A stretch of 44,929 nt of DNA from DASPKT01 sp035627915 (GTDB lineage: Bacteria > Pseudomonadota > Alphaproteobacteria > Azospirillales > Azospirillaceae). The notes beneath the pieces are model-generated. The model had not been told where the DNA came from, did no database searches, and saw nothing but the letters and a program-made list of their open reading frames with translations. Of the stretch, positions 32,944-39,999 are shown piece after piece. The number at the start of each line of letters is the position of its first letter. Position 1 is the stretch's first letter. The position numbers and the translations under genes were made by a program. Location: contig DASPKT010000196.1 of NCBI GenBank assembly GCA_035627915.1, positions 1-44,929 on the forward strand, read 5' to 3'.

Positions 32944-35415
32944 ATGCCCGACATCGCGCAACGCACCGGAGGGGATACGGCGGACACGATCCGCGGCGGC
33001 GACGCGGCCGACCTCGTCTACGGCTACGACCCCGCCGCCCTGGCCGCCGCGTCCGTCGCCGCGGTCCGGCTGGCGTCGGGCCTGACCGCCCCCCTCTACG
33101 TCACCGCCGCCCCCGGCGATCCCGGGCGGCTGTTCGTGGTGGAGAAGGGCGGGCGCATCCTGGCGCTGAACGCCCTTACCGGCGAGGCGGCCGGGACCCC
33201 CTTCCTGGACGTGCGCGACCAAGTGTCGACGTCGAGCGAGCAGGGGCTGCTGGGTCTCGCCTTCGACCCCGGTTTCGCCGTCAACGGCCTGTTCTACGTG
33301 AACCTGGTGAACCGGGCGGGCGACACCGAGATCCGGTCCTACCGCGTCTCCGCGACCGACCCCGGCCGCGCCGACCCCGCCACCGCCAAGGTGCTGCTGA
33401 CCATCGACCAGCCGGAGGGGCTGGGCAACCACAAGGCGGGCTGGCTGGGGTTCGGGCCCGACGGGATGCTGTACGCGGCGCTGGGCGACGGCGGCGGCGG
33501 GGGCGACCCGCTGCGCAACGGCCAGAACCCGGACACGCTGCTGGGCAAGATGCTGCGGCTGGAGGTGCGCGCCGACGGCTATTCGGTGCCGGCCGACAAT
33601 CCCTTCGTCGGCGGCCCGGGGGCGGACGAGGTCTATGCGCTGGGGCTGCGCAACCCGTGGCGGGCCAGCTTCGACCGGGCGACGGGCGAGTTCTGGATCG
33701 CCGACGTCGGCCAGGGCGCCTGGGAGGAGGTGAACCGGGGTGCCGCCGGCGCCAACTACGGCTGGAACCTGTTCGAGGGGCCGGACCGCTTCTCCCAGGG
33801 CGATCCCACCCTGGGCACCCTGACCGGGCCCGTCCACATCTACGGCCGCGACGCCGGCCGCTCGGTCACCGGCGGCTACGTCTACCGCGGGCCGGCGGAG
33901 GCGATGCAGGGCCAGTACGTCTTCGGCGACTTCGTGACCGGCCGGGTCTTCGCCCTGTCCGGCCTGGCCGGCACGCCGGCGTCCGCGGACCTGACCGCGC
34001 GGATCGCCCCCGACGCCGGCACGGTGAACCAGATCGCCTCCTTCGGGGAGGACGGGCAGGGCGCGCTGTACCTGGTCGGCCTCGACGGGGAGCTGTTCCG
34101 GCTGGAGCCGCGCGGGACCTCGGCCGACGCGGGCGACGACATCGACGGCGGGGCGGGCAACGACGTGCTCTACGGCGGGGCCGGCGCGGATACGCTGGCG
34201 GGCGGCGAGGGTGCGGACGTGCTGCACGGCCAGGAGGGGGCGGACCTGCTGTCGGCCGGGCCGGGCCGCGGCGGGGACAGGCTGTTCGGCCAGGGCGGCG
34301 CCGACACGCTGGCGGGCGGCCTCGGCGACGATTTGGCGGAGGGCGGCGAGGGCGCCGACCGGGCCGCGACCGGCGCCGGGGACGACACGCTGATGGGCGG
34401 CGCGGGGGACGACGCGCTGGACGGCGGCGCCGGCACCGACACCGCGGTCTACGCCGGCGCCCGCGCCGCCTACGAGGTGACGGCGCTCGGCGGCGGCGGC
34501 TACCGGGTGCGCGCCCTGTCGGGGCCGGAGGGGACGGACACGCTGGTGGGGGTCGAGCGGCTGCGCTTCGGGGACGCCACGCTCACCCTGGCGTCGGCCG
34601 GGCAGGAGCTGCTGCTGCGCGGCATCGACGGGCGGGTGCTGGCCTGGGAGACGGCGCGCGGGGCCGATGGCTTCACCGACCTGCTGGTGCTGCAGGGCGG
34701 CACCGTCATCGCCGGCACCGGCGACTTCGACGGCGACGGGCGCGCCGACCCGCTGTTCCGGCTGGGCGGCGGCGGCCATGCCTGGTGGAAGGTGGCGGCG
34801 GGCCCGGCAGGCTTCACCACCCTGCCGGACCTCGGCCCCTTCGCGCCGGTGCGCACGGGCGACTTCCTGGGCGACGGGGCGAGCGACCTGCTGCTGCACG
34901 ACGCGGCGACGGGCACGCTGCGCTTCCTCGACGTGGCCACGGGCGCCGGCCGGGACTTCCTGACGCTGCTGCCGGGCTTCTCCGTCGCCGGGGCCGGCAA
35001 CCTGGACGGGCGCGGGACGGACGACGTGCTGTTCCGCAACGACGCCACTGGCGCGCTTTTCCACTGGGACGGCGCCGGCTTCCGCGACCTCCTCACCCTG
35101 GCCCCCGGCTGGCGGGTGGAGGGGGTGGGCGACTTCGTGGGCGGCAGCGGGGACGACCTGCTGCTGTTCGACGAGGCCAGCCGGGCGCTGCTGTTCTGGG
35201 ACCCGGGGCGCGGGGCCGACGGCTTCAGCCCCCTGGTCACCCTCGCAGCCGACTGGTTCCTGCTGCGCACCGGCGACGTGGACGGCGACGCGCGCGCGGA
35301 CGTGCTGCTGATGTCGCGGGAGGCCGAGACGGTCTACTGGAACGGCAGCCGCTTCGTGGAGCTGGGCCGCGTGCTGGCCCAGGTGGAGGCGGCGGGCTTC
35401 GGCGACTATCTCTGA
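32944..35415 (+). CDS. Glucose/sorbosone dehydrogenase-like protein fused to RTX and FG-GAP-like repeats
   Basis: 823 residues with GGAAGGA before the ATG and no N-terminal signal peptide. Residues about 40-388 form a PQQ-type sugar-dehydrogenase beta-propeller (GLTAPLYVTAAPGDPGRLFV, EQGLLGLAFDPGF, GNHKAGWLGFGPDGMLY with H163, LGLRNPWRASFD, GANYGWN). Residues about 392-475 are glycine/aspartate RTX nonapeptides (GGAGNDVLYGG type) that bind calcium. Residues about 535-820 carry about five copies of a 45-50-residue repeat (GDFDGDGRADPLF, GVGDFVGGSGDDLLLFD, GDVDGDARADVLLM) as in FG-GAP/VCBS propellers. The lack of signal peptide plus RTX repeats indicates type I secretion. It may oxidise a sugar or polymer outside the cell, or the propeller may only bind one. 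A family alternative is Hedgehog-interacting-protein-like carbohydrate binding. Confidence 0.88.
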   Translation: MPDIAQRTGGDTADTIRGGDAADLVYGYDPAALAAASVAAVRLASGLTAPLYVTAAPGDPGRLFVVEKGGRILALNALTGEAAGTPFLDVRDQVSTSSEQGLLGLAFDPGFAVNGLFYVNLVNRAGDTEIRSYRVSATDPGRADPATAKVLLTIDQPEGLGNHKAGWLGFGPDGMLYAALGDGGGGGDPLRNGQNPDTLLGKMLRLEVRADGYSVPADNPFVGGPGADEVYALGLRNPWRASFDRATGEFWIADVGQGAWEEVNRGAAGANYGWNLFEGPDRFSQGDPTLGTLTGPVHIYGRDAGRSVTGGYVYRGPAEAMQGQYVFGDFVTGRVFALSGLAGTPASADLTARIAPDAGTVNQIASFGEDGQGALYLVGLDGELFRLEPRGTSADAGDDIDGGAGNDVLYGGAGADTLAGGEGADVLHGQEGADLLSAGPGRGGDRLFGQGGADTLAGGLGDDLAEGGEGADRAATGAGDDTLMGGAGDDALDGGAGTDTAVYAGARAAYEVTALGGGGYRVRALSGPEGTDTLVGVERLRFGDATLTLASAGQELLLRGIDGRVLAWETARGADGFTDLLVLQGGTVIAGTGDFDGDGRADPLFRLGGGGHAWWKVAAGPAGFTTLPDLGPFAPVRTGDFLGDGASDLLLHDAATGTLRFLDVATGAGRDFLTLLPGFSVAGAGNLDGRGTDDVLFRNDATGALFHWDGAGFRDLLTLAPGWRVEGVGDFVGGSGDDLLLFDEASRALLFWDPGRGADGFSPLVTLAADWFLLRTGDVDGDARADVLLMSREAETVYWNGSRFVELGRVLAQVEAAGFGDYL

Positions 35416-35467
35416 GGGACGGCGCCGATGCTCCGGTCCGGAAACCCGGGACGGCCGGGGAGGCGCC

Positions 35468-36478
35468 TCAGCTCTTCGGCGTCAGCACGGCGCAGGCGGG
35501 GGTGTCCTCCGGCGCGCCGACGCGGATGCGGCCGATGGCGATGCGGCGCCTCGCCTCCTCCACCCTGGCGGCGAGGGGGGCGACCAGCGCCTCGTTGTGC
35601 TCGTCGCGGGCCCAGTCGATGGCGCCGTCGGCAAGGCCGAGGTGCAGCACGCCGGGCCGCCACTGCCCGGCCAGCCCGTCCTCCACCGTCCGGCGGAGCG
35701 CCACGTCCACCCGCTTGATGACTGACGTCAGCACCCGGCCCGGGTGGGTCCCGTTCTGGTTGGTGTCCACACCGACGGAGAGGCGGCCGGCGGCGGCCAC
35801 CGTCTCCAGCGCGGCGATGCCCGCCAGGCCGGAGGCGACGAAGACGACGCCCGCCCCCTCCTCCAGCAGCTCGGACGCGGCGCGGGCGGCCTTGGCGGTG
35901 TCGCGGAACCCGTCCAGGTCGGCGGAGGCGTAGCGCACCGCGACCCGGGCCTTGGGCGCCCCGGCCAGCACGCCCTGGATGAAGCCGCAGCCGAAGCGGT
36001 GGATGGGCGGGATCGGCATGCCGCCGAGGAAGCCGACCGTCCCGCCGCGTCCCGTCAGGGCCGCGGCGAGGCCGGCGAGGTAGGCGCCCTCCTCCTCCCG
36101 GAAGACGACGGAGCGGACGTTCGGCGCCTCGACCGCGGCGTCCAGCAGGGTGAAGCGCACCCGGGGATGGCGGGCGGCGGCGCGGCGGGCCTGCTCGGCG
36201 TAGGTGGAGCCCAGCAGCACGATGTTGCCGACCCCGCGCGCGGCGAAGGCGTCGATGGACTCCTGGACCTCCCGCTCCTCGGCGGCCACGCGCTGGCGGA
36301 CATGGACGCCGTGGTCGCGCTCCATCGCCTCGATGGCCCGGATGGCGAGCGAGTTGTAGCCGTTGTCCTGCTTGACCGCGGAGAACAGCACCGCGAAGTC
36401 GCGATAGTCGGGCTCTGCCGCGCCGGCACGCCCGGCCGGCAGCAGCCCGCAGATCAGCAGCAGAAGCGTCCGCAGCAG
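35468..36478 (-). CDS. BMP-family ABC transporter substrate-binding protein, likely CTG start
   Basis: The unquestioned part runs from a GTG at 36391 (VLFSAVKQDNGYNSLAIRA) through BMP-type motifs (GNIVLLGSTYAEQA, REEEGAYLAGLAAALTG, VGFLGGMPIPPIHRFGCGF, VGVDTNQNG). The frame continues upstream without an ATG, GTG or TTG, yet encodes a good signal peptide, LLRTLLLLICGLLPAGRAGA then AEPDYRDF. A CTG at 36478 sits 8 nt after a perfect GGAGG, so I place the start there (336 residues). Starting at the GTG would cut away the export signal and lie inside the first beta strand. BMP proteins bind nucleosides or similar ligands in the periplasm for an ABC importer. No permease or ATPase gene is adjacent, so it is an orphan. 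A missed base near the start is the alternative. Confidence 0.8.
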   Translation of the reverse strand: MLRTLLLLICGLLPAGRAGAAEPDYRDFAVLFSAVKQDNGYNSLAIRAIEAMERDHGVHVRQRVAAEEREVQESIDAFAARGVGNIVLLGSTYAEQARRAAARHPRVRFTLLDAAVEAPNVRSVVFREEEGAYLAGLAAALTGRGGTVGFLGGMPIPPIHRFGCGFIQGVLAGAPKARVAVRYASADLDGFRDTAKAARAASELLEEGAGVVFVASGLAGIAALETVAAAGRLSVGVDTNQNGTHPGRVLTSVIKRVDVALRRTVEDGLAGQWRPGVLHLGLADGAIDWARDEHNEALVAPLAARVEEARRRIAIGRIRVGAPEDTPACAVLTPKS

Positions 36479-36485
36479 GTCCGTA

Positions 36486-36492
36486 CCCTCCG
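36486..36492 (-). promoter_or_regulatory. Ribosome-binding site pointing to a CTG start
   Basis: On the minus strand CGGAGGG, with the perfect anti-SD match GGAGG, lies 7-8 nt before a CTG at 36478. No ATG, GTG or TTG is in frame there, although a complete signal peptide begins at this CTG. Confidence 0.55.
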
Positions 36493-36571
36493 TCGCGCCC
36501 CCGAGCCCCCGGTCATTCTCACCCGAAGGACGGGGGGCGGCAAGCGCCCACTGCTCCGCGGCTGCGGCGGT

Positions 36572-37813
36572 TCAGCCGACCACCAGCGCGTCCCCCGACG
36601 CCGTGAAGTCGGTGGCGGCGAAGACGCCGGCGAGCCGCACGCGGAAATCCGCGCCGGCAAGCGCGTCCAGGCCGAAGGACAGCAGCGTCGCCCCGTCCGC
36701 CGCCTCCGCCGCCCAGTCCCCGATGCCGAGGGAGGCGGCGCCGGCGGACGGGGCCGCGGCCAGCGCCAGGCCGGCCACCTGCACCCGGTCCCCCCGGGCG
36801 GCGTCGGCCACCGTGGCGGTGCCGGCGGCGGTCTGCGCGTCGAAGACGAAGCGGAACAGGTCGGCCCCGGCGCCCCCCTCAAGCCGGTCGTCGCCGCCGC
36901 CGCCGACCAGCGTGTCGTCGCCCGCGCCGCCCGCCAGCGTGTCGGCCTCCGCCCGCTCGCCCAGCAGCAGGACCGGCCGGTCGGGGCGGGGGTTGGCGAC
37001 CGGGCCGTCGAAGGCGTCGACCACGACCAGCGTGTCCCGGGCGATGCCCGGCAGGTCATCGACCCCGGCGGCGACCAGCCGCTCGATCCCGGTGAAGTAG
37101 GCGTCCGGATATTCGAACAGCCCGCCCAGGCTGTGCGCCGACAGGCTCCGGCCGCCGCCGGCGGCATAGCCGGCGTCGTAGAAGACCAGGTTGTCGGGGG
37201 CCGACTCGTTGCCGCCGCGGAACAGGTTGACGGTGCGGAAGAAGACGTCGTTCTCGTAGCCGAAGTTATAGATCGGCCCCTCGTCGTCCACGACAAGGGG
37301 CGAGCCCACGGTGACGTAGGTGGCGCCGTCGAACACGTCGCCGTAGCGCCGGCCGCCGGAGGAGAGGTCGCGCAGTTGGTTGGCGGCGGCCGCCCCCAGG
37401 CTGTGGCCGGTGACCCAGACCCGCTCCACCCCGTTGGCGGGGTCCTGCACATAGGCGGCAACCGCCTTCAGCAGGTCGTCGAAGGCCCAGATGTAGGCGG
37501 TGCGGCCGACCAGCGGCGCGTCGGGATCGACGGTGAGGCGGGGATAGTCGGCGTAGTCGAGCGCGCTGTCGGTGTTGCGGAAGGACAGGGCCAGCGTGCC
37601 GTCCTTCACCATGACCCGCGCGGCCGCGCCGCCCAGGGCCCCGCCGCGCTCGTACCAGTCGCCGTCGAAGCGCCCGGCCTTCATGTCGAGGTCGCCGGCG
37701 GCCAGCGACCGCCAGCCGTCGGGCGCCGGGTTGTTCTCGCCGGCGGCGTCGGCCAGCCGGAAGAAGGTCAGGAAGTCGGCGGGGGCAAGGTCGGCATGGG
37801 ACAGGAGCGGCAT
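36572..37813 (-). CDS. RTX lipase (class 3-like), probable type I secretion substrate
   Basis: 413 residues without signal peptide. The alpha/beta-hydrolase part (about 1-270) has the nucleophile elbow VWVTGHSLGAAAANQL (S138) and a preceding LALSFRNTDSALDYADY strand, as in lipase_3 and mycolysin-like RTX lipases. D174-D176 or D212 may supply the acid and H227 (SLSAHSLGG) the base. Residues about 290-320 are RTX nonapeptides (GGAGDDTLVGGGGDDRLEGG, in part), followed by a beta-rich tail ending DFTASGDALVVG, typical of C-terminal type I secretion signals. It probably hydrolyses esters outside the cell after calcium-dependent folding. The exporter genes are not in the window. The other RTX protein at 32944 may use the same exporter. 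The ATG has no clear Shine-Dalgarno. Confidence 0.87.
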   Translation of the reverse strand: MPLLSHADLAPADFLTFFRLADAAGENNPAPDGWRSLAAGDLDMKAGRFDGDWYERGGALGGAAARVMVKDGTLALSFRNTDSALDYADYPRLTVDPDAPLVGRTAYIWAFDDLLKAVAAYVQDPANGVERVWVTGHSLGAAAANQLRDLSSGGRRYGDVFDGATYVTVGSPLVVDDEGPIYNFGYENDVFFRTVNLFRGGNESAPDNLVFYDAGYAAGGGRSLSAHSLGGLFEYPDAYFTGIERLVAAGVDDLPGIARDTLVVVDAFDGPVANPRPDRPVLLLGERAEADTLAGGAGDDTLVGGGGDDRLEGGAGADLFRFVFDAQTAAGTATVADAARGDRVQVAGLALAAAPSAGAASLGIGDWAAEAADGATLLSFGLDALAGADFRVRLAGVFAATDFTASGDALVVG

Positions 37814-37941
37814 CGGGAAGGGTCCGGGTCAGGGGGGCGGCCGGCGCGGCTTATCGCACGGCGCCGGAGCGCGCCGATACCGCGCATCCTGGGTATCCGG
37901 TCCCCCGGGGGCCGGGCCGGGCAGCGCGCCGGGCCCCCGCC

Positions 37942-37971
37942 TTGACACCCCGGAAGGGCGGCCCCTATGGT
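37942..37971 (+). promoter_or_regulatory. Sigma-70-type promoter of the third GT-C gene
   Basis: A perfect -35 hexamer TTGACA (37942-37947) is followed after 18 nt by TATGGT (37966-37971, four of six matches to TATAAT). It lies about 70 nt before the ATG at 38043 on the same strand. No other promoter-like pair in this 229-nt gap is as good. Confidence 0.6.
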
Positions 37972-38042
37972 TCCCGCCCGGCGTGCGCAACCCCTGCGGA
38001 AAGACGCCGCGGGACACGTCGTCGCCTGAGGGAACCCGAAGA

Positions 38043-39683
38043 ATGGACCGGAGGGGTCTAACGGGCGGCTCCATGCCGCTCGCCGTGCTGTTTGTCGTCT
38101 CCGCCGGCATCATCGCCTACCGCGCCTACGCGCAGGACCTGACGATCGACGAGACCGACACCTACCAGTGGTTCGTGGCGGCGCTCGACCCCGACCAGTG
38201 GATCCCGGCGGCGAACAACCACCTGCTGAACACCCTGCTGATGCGCGCGTCGATCGCGCTGTTCGACGTGTCGCCCTTCACCCTGCGGCTGCCGGCGGTG
38301 CTGGGCGGCGTCGCCTATGCGGCGGCCGCGGCGATGCTGGCGGCGGTCATGGCGGGCGCGGCGCAGGCGTTGCGCCGCGTCTGCCTGTTCGCGGCCCTGG
38401 TGCTGAACCCCTTCGTGCTGGAGTACCTGGTCGCGGCGCGCGGCTACGCCCCGGCCCTGGCCTGCGAGATGGGCATCCTGCTGCTGCTGTTCCGCGACCT
38501 GGCGGGACCCGCCGGCACGGAGGAAAGGGCGGGGGAGGACCCGGCGGCGCGCCCGCTTGCGGCGGTGTCCCTGCTGGCGGGCGTGGCGGTGGCGGCCAAC
38601 TACTCGTTCCTGCTGACGGTCTCGACCCTGGTCGGGCTCTATTTCCTGGCCCTGGCGGCGGGCCTGCCCGCCGGGCGCCGGCCGCCGGCGCGCGCGGTCC
38701 TGTCGGCCGGCCTGCGCCTGTTCGGGCCGATGGCGGCGGTCCTGGTCCTGCTGTGCGGCCACAACATCGTCAACATGCCGCAGGAGCAGGTGGACGTGGG
38801 CTGGGGCACGACCTCGCTGGGCGGGATGGTGTCCAGCATGGCGGAGCTGACCTTCATCGCCCCCAACCCCTTCGTCGTGCCGCCCCACCTGCTGCCGGTC
38901 TTCGCCGGCGTCTCCGCGGCGGCGCCGGCGCTGTTCCTCCTGCTGTTCCTGGCGGGGGCGGGCGGCGTCGCCTGGCGGCTGGCGGGCCGGCGCCGGGAGC
39001 CTGGGGCGGTGGACGGCCGAACCCTGTTCGCCGGGCTGCTGCTGGCGGCGGTGGTGCTGGCGGTGGCGGCGCACCTGTTCCTCTACGTGGCGCTGGGGGT
39101 GAAGCTGCCGCGCAGCCGCACCGGCATCCACCTCGTGCCGCTGCTGTCGCTGGTGGCGGCCTTCCCCCTCTACGCCGCCCCCGGCGTCTTCCCGCGCCGG
39201 GTCGCGGCCGCCGCCCTGGTGCCGGCGGCCCTGGTGGCGGCGTCCTTCGCGGCCTCGCTGCGCTTCTCCCACTTCCAGGAATGGAAGTGGAACGCGGACG
39301 TCTGCGCCGCGGTGGAGGTGGCGGGCGAGTATGCCGCCAGGCACGGCGTCGCCCGCGTGGAGTCCAGCTGGGAGCACGTCTCCGCCGGCAACTTCTACAG
39401 GGAGTACCTGGGCTACGGCTTCGCGCCGATGGAACTGGTGCCCGACGAGGCGATCCGGACGGACGGGACCGTCTACATCCTGTCGCGCCGGGCCGGGGCC
39501 CTGGCGCCGCAGCTGGGGCTGACGCCGATCTGGGTGTCGAACCTGGCCGGCACCATCGTGGCGGTGCGCGACGCGGCCGCCGTCCCGGGCTTCGCCCGCG
39601 ACCGCATCCCCCTGGCGTCGCGCTGCCACGCCCACGCCTGGTACCCGGACGCGAATTTCTACCCGGGCCCCCACATCTACTAA
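38043..39683 (+). CDS. GT-C type membrane glycosyltransferase (third copy)
   Basis: 546 residues from the ATG at 38043, preceded by GAGGG at 9 nt; the open frame further upstream is antisense to the lipase. About ten hydrophobic helices cover residues 10-400. The first periplasmic loop holds DLTIDETDTYQWFVA, the acidic DE pair expected at the catalytic base position of GT39/GT-C enzymes, and AANNHLLNTLLMR follows. The last 130 residues are soluble and end CHAHAWYPDANFYPGPHIY. This tail is unlike the GWSAPESWG block shared by the other two GT-C proteins, so it is a different subfamily. It probably transfers a sugar from a polyprenyl-phosphate donor at the outer face of the inner membrane. A good promoter lies just upstream, and no operon partner is seen. 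Confidence 0.82.
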   Translation: MDRRGLTGGSMPLAVLFVVSAGIIAYRAYAQDLTIDETDTYQWFVAALDPDQWIPAANNHLLNTLLMRASIALFDVSPFTLRLPAVLGGVAYAAAAAMLAAVMAGAAQALRRVCLFAALVLNPFVLEYLVAARGYAPALACEMGILLLLFRDLAGPAGTEERAGEDPAARPLAAVSLLAGVAVAANYSFLLTVSTLVGLYFLALAAGLPAGRRPPARAVLSAGLRLFGPMAAVLVLLCGHNIVNMPQEQVDVGWGTTSLGGMVSSMAELTFIAPNPFVVPPHLLPVFAGVSAAAPALFLLLFLAGAGGVAWRLAGRRREPGAVDGRTLFAGLLLAAVVLAVAAHLFLYVALGVKLPRSRTGIHLVPLLSLVAAFPLYAAPGVFPRRVAAAALVPAALVAASFAASLRFSHFQEWKWNADVCAAVEVAGEYAARHGVARVESSWEHVSAGNFYREYLGYGFAPMELVPDEAIRTDGTVYILSRRAGALAPQLGLTPIWVSNLAGTIVAVRDAAAVPGFARDRIPLASRCHAHAWYPDANFYPGPHIY

Positions 39684-39701
39684 GCGGGTGGGGATTGCCG
39701 T

Positions 39702-39741
39702 CCCCTCTCCCAGGGGGAGAGGGTCGGGGTGAGGGGGTACG
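39702..39741. repeat. Palindromic intergenic repeat, CCCTCTCCC/GGGAGAGGG type
   Basis: CCCTCTCCC (39703-39711) pairs with GGGAGAGGG (39715-39723) and is followed by TCGGGGTGAGGGGG. This sequence type is dispersed in many proteobacterial genomes. It begins 19 nt after the GT-C stop and could also act as a stem-loop for transcript ending, though no T-run follows. Confidence 0.65.
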
Positions 39742-39794
39742 GGCCTGCGGAGCGACCTTCCGACGTGGAGGACAGTCGCCCTTCCCTGCGACGT

Positions 39795-39850
39795 CTTACC
39801 CCCCCCTTCTCCCGGCCATCCGGGCCACCCTCCCCCCATGGGGGAGGGGA
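39795..39850. repeat. Second palindromic block of the same spacer
   Basis: After a run of eight C come CCCGG/CCGGG (39811-39815 with 39820-39824, loop CCAT) and a near-perfect palindrome, CCCTCCCCCCATGGGGGAGGG (39828-39848, in part). With the block at 39702-39741 it forms the two flanks of a composite element: the first is rich in G on the plus strand and this one in C. Confidence 0.55.
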
Positions 39851-39872
39851 AGCGATGTCGGAAATTTCTATT

Positions 39873-39949
39873 CGTCATTCCGGCGAAAGCCGGAATCCAG
39901 GGACCGCCAGCCGCCAAGCCACCGGCCCCCGGCGTCCGCCGGGGTGACG
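39873..39949. repeat. MITE-like element with CGTCA/TGACG ends
   Basis: The 77-bp unit begins CGTCATTCCGGCG and ends CGCCGGGGTGACG-like, so its ends are inverted copies (CGTCA at 39873, TGACG ending at 39949). Its left end holds a perfect hairpin ATTCCGGC-GAAA-GCCGGAAT (39877-39896). The sequence CGTCATTCCGGCGAAAGCCG is a well-known dispersed intergenic repeat of proteobacteria. The whole 315-nt gap 39684-39998 holds only these repeats and the end hairpin; I see no gene in it. Confidence 0.7.
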
Positions 39950-39967
39950 GGAAAGCGCAGTCAGGAC

Positions 39968-39999
39968 CCGGACAGGCCGAAAGCCCGCCGGTCCGGCCT
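39968..39999 (-). terminator. Possible hairpin terminator after the second RND operon
   Basis: CCGGAC (39968-39973) pairs with GTCCGG (39991-39996), with a smaller GGC/GCC hairpin inside. On the minus strand it directly follows the permease stop. No T-run follows, so it may stop exonucleases rather than end transcription. Confidence 0.35.

Noticed and set aside
34130..34440. Repetitive GGCGGC...GAC DNA considered as a microsatellite
   Set aside because: It encodes RTX nonapeptides in frame; the repeat is explained at protein level.
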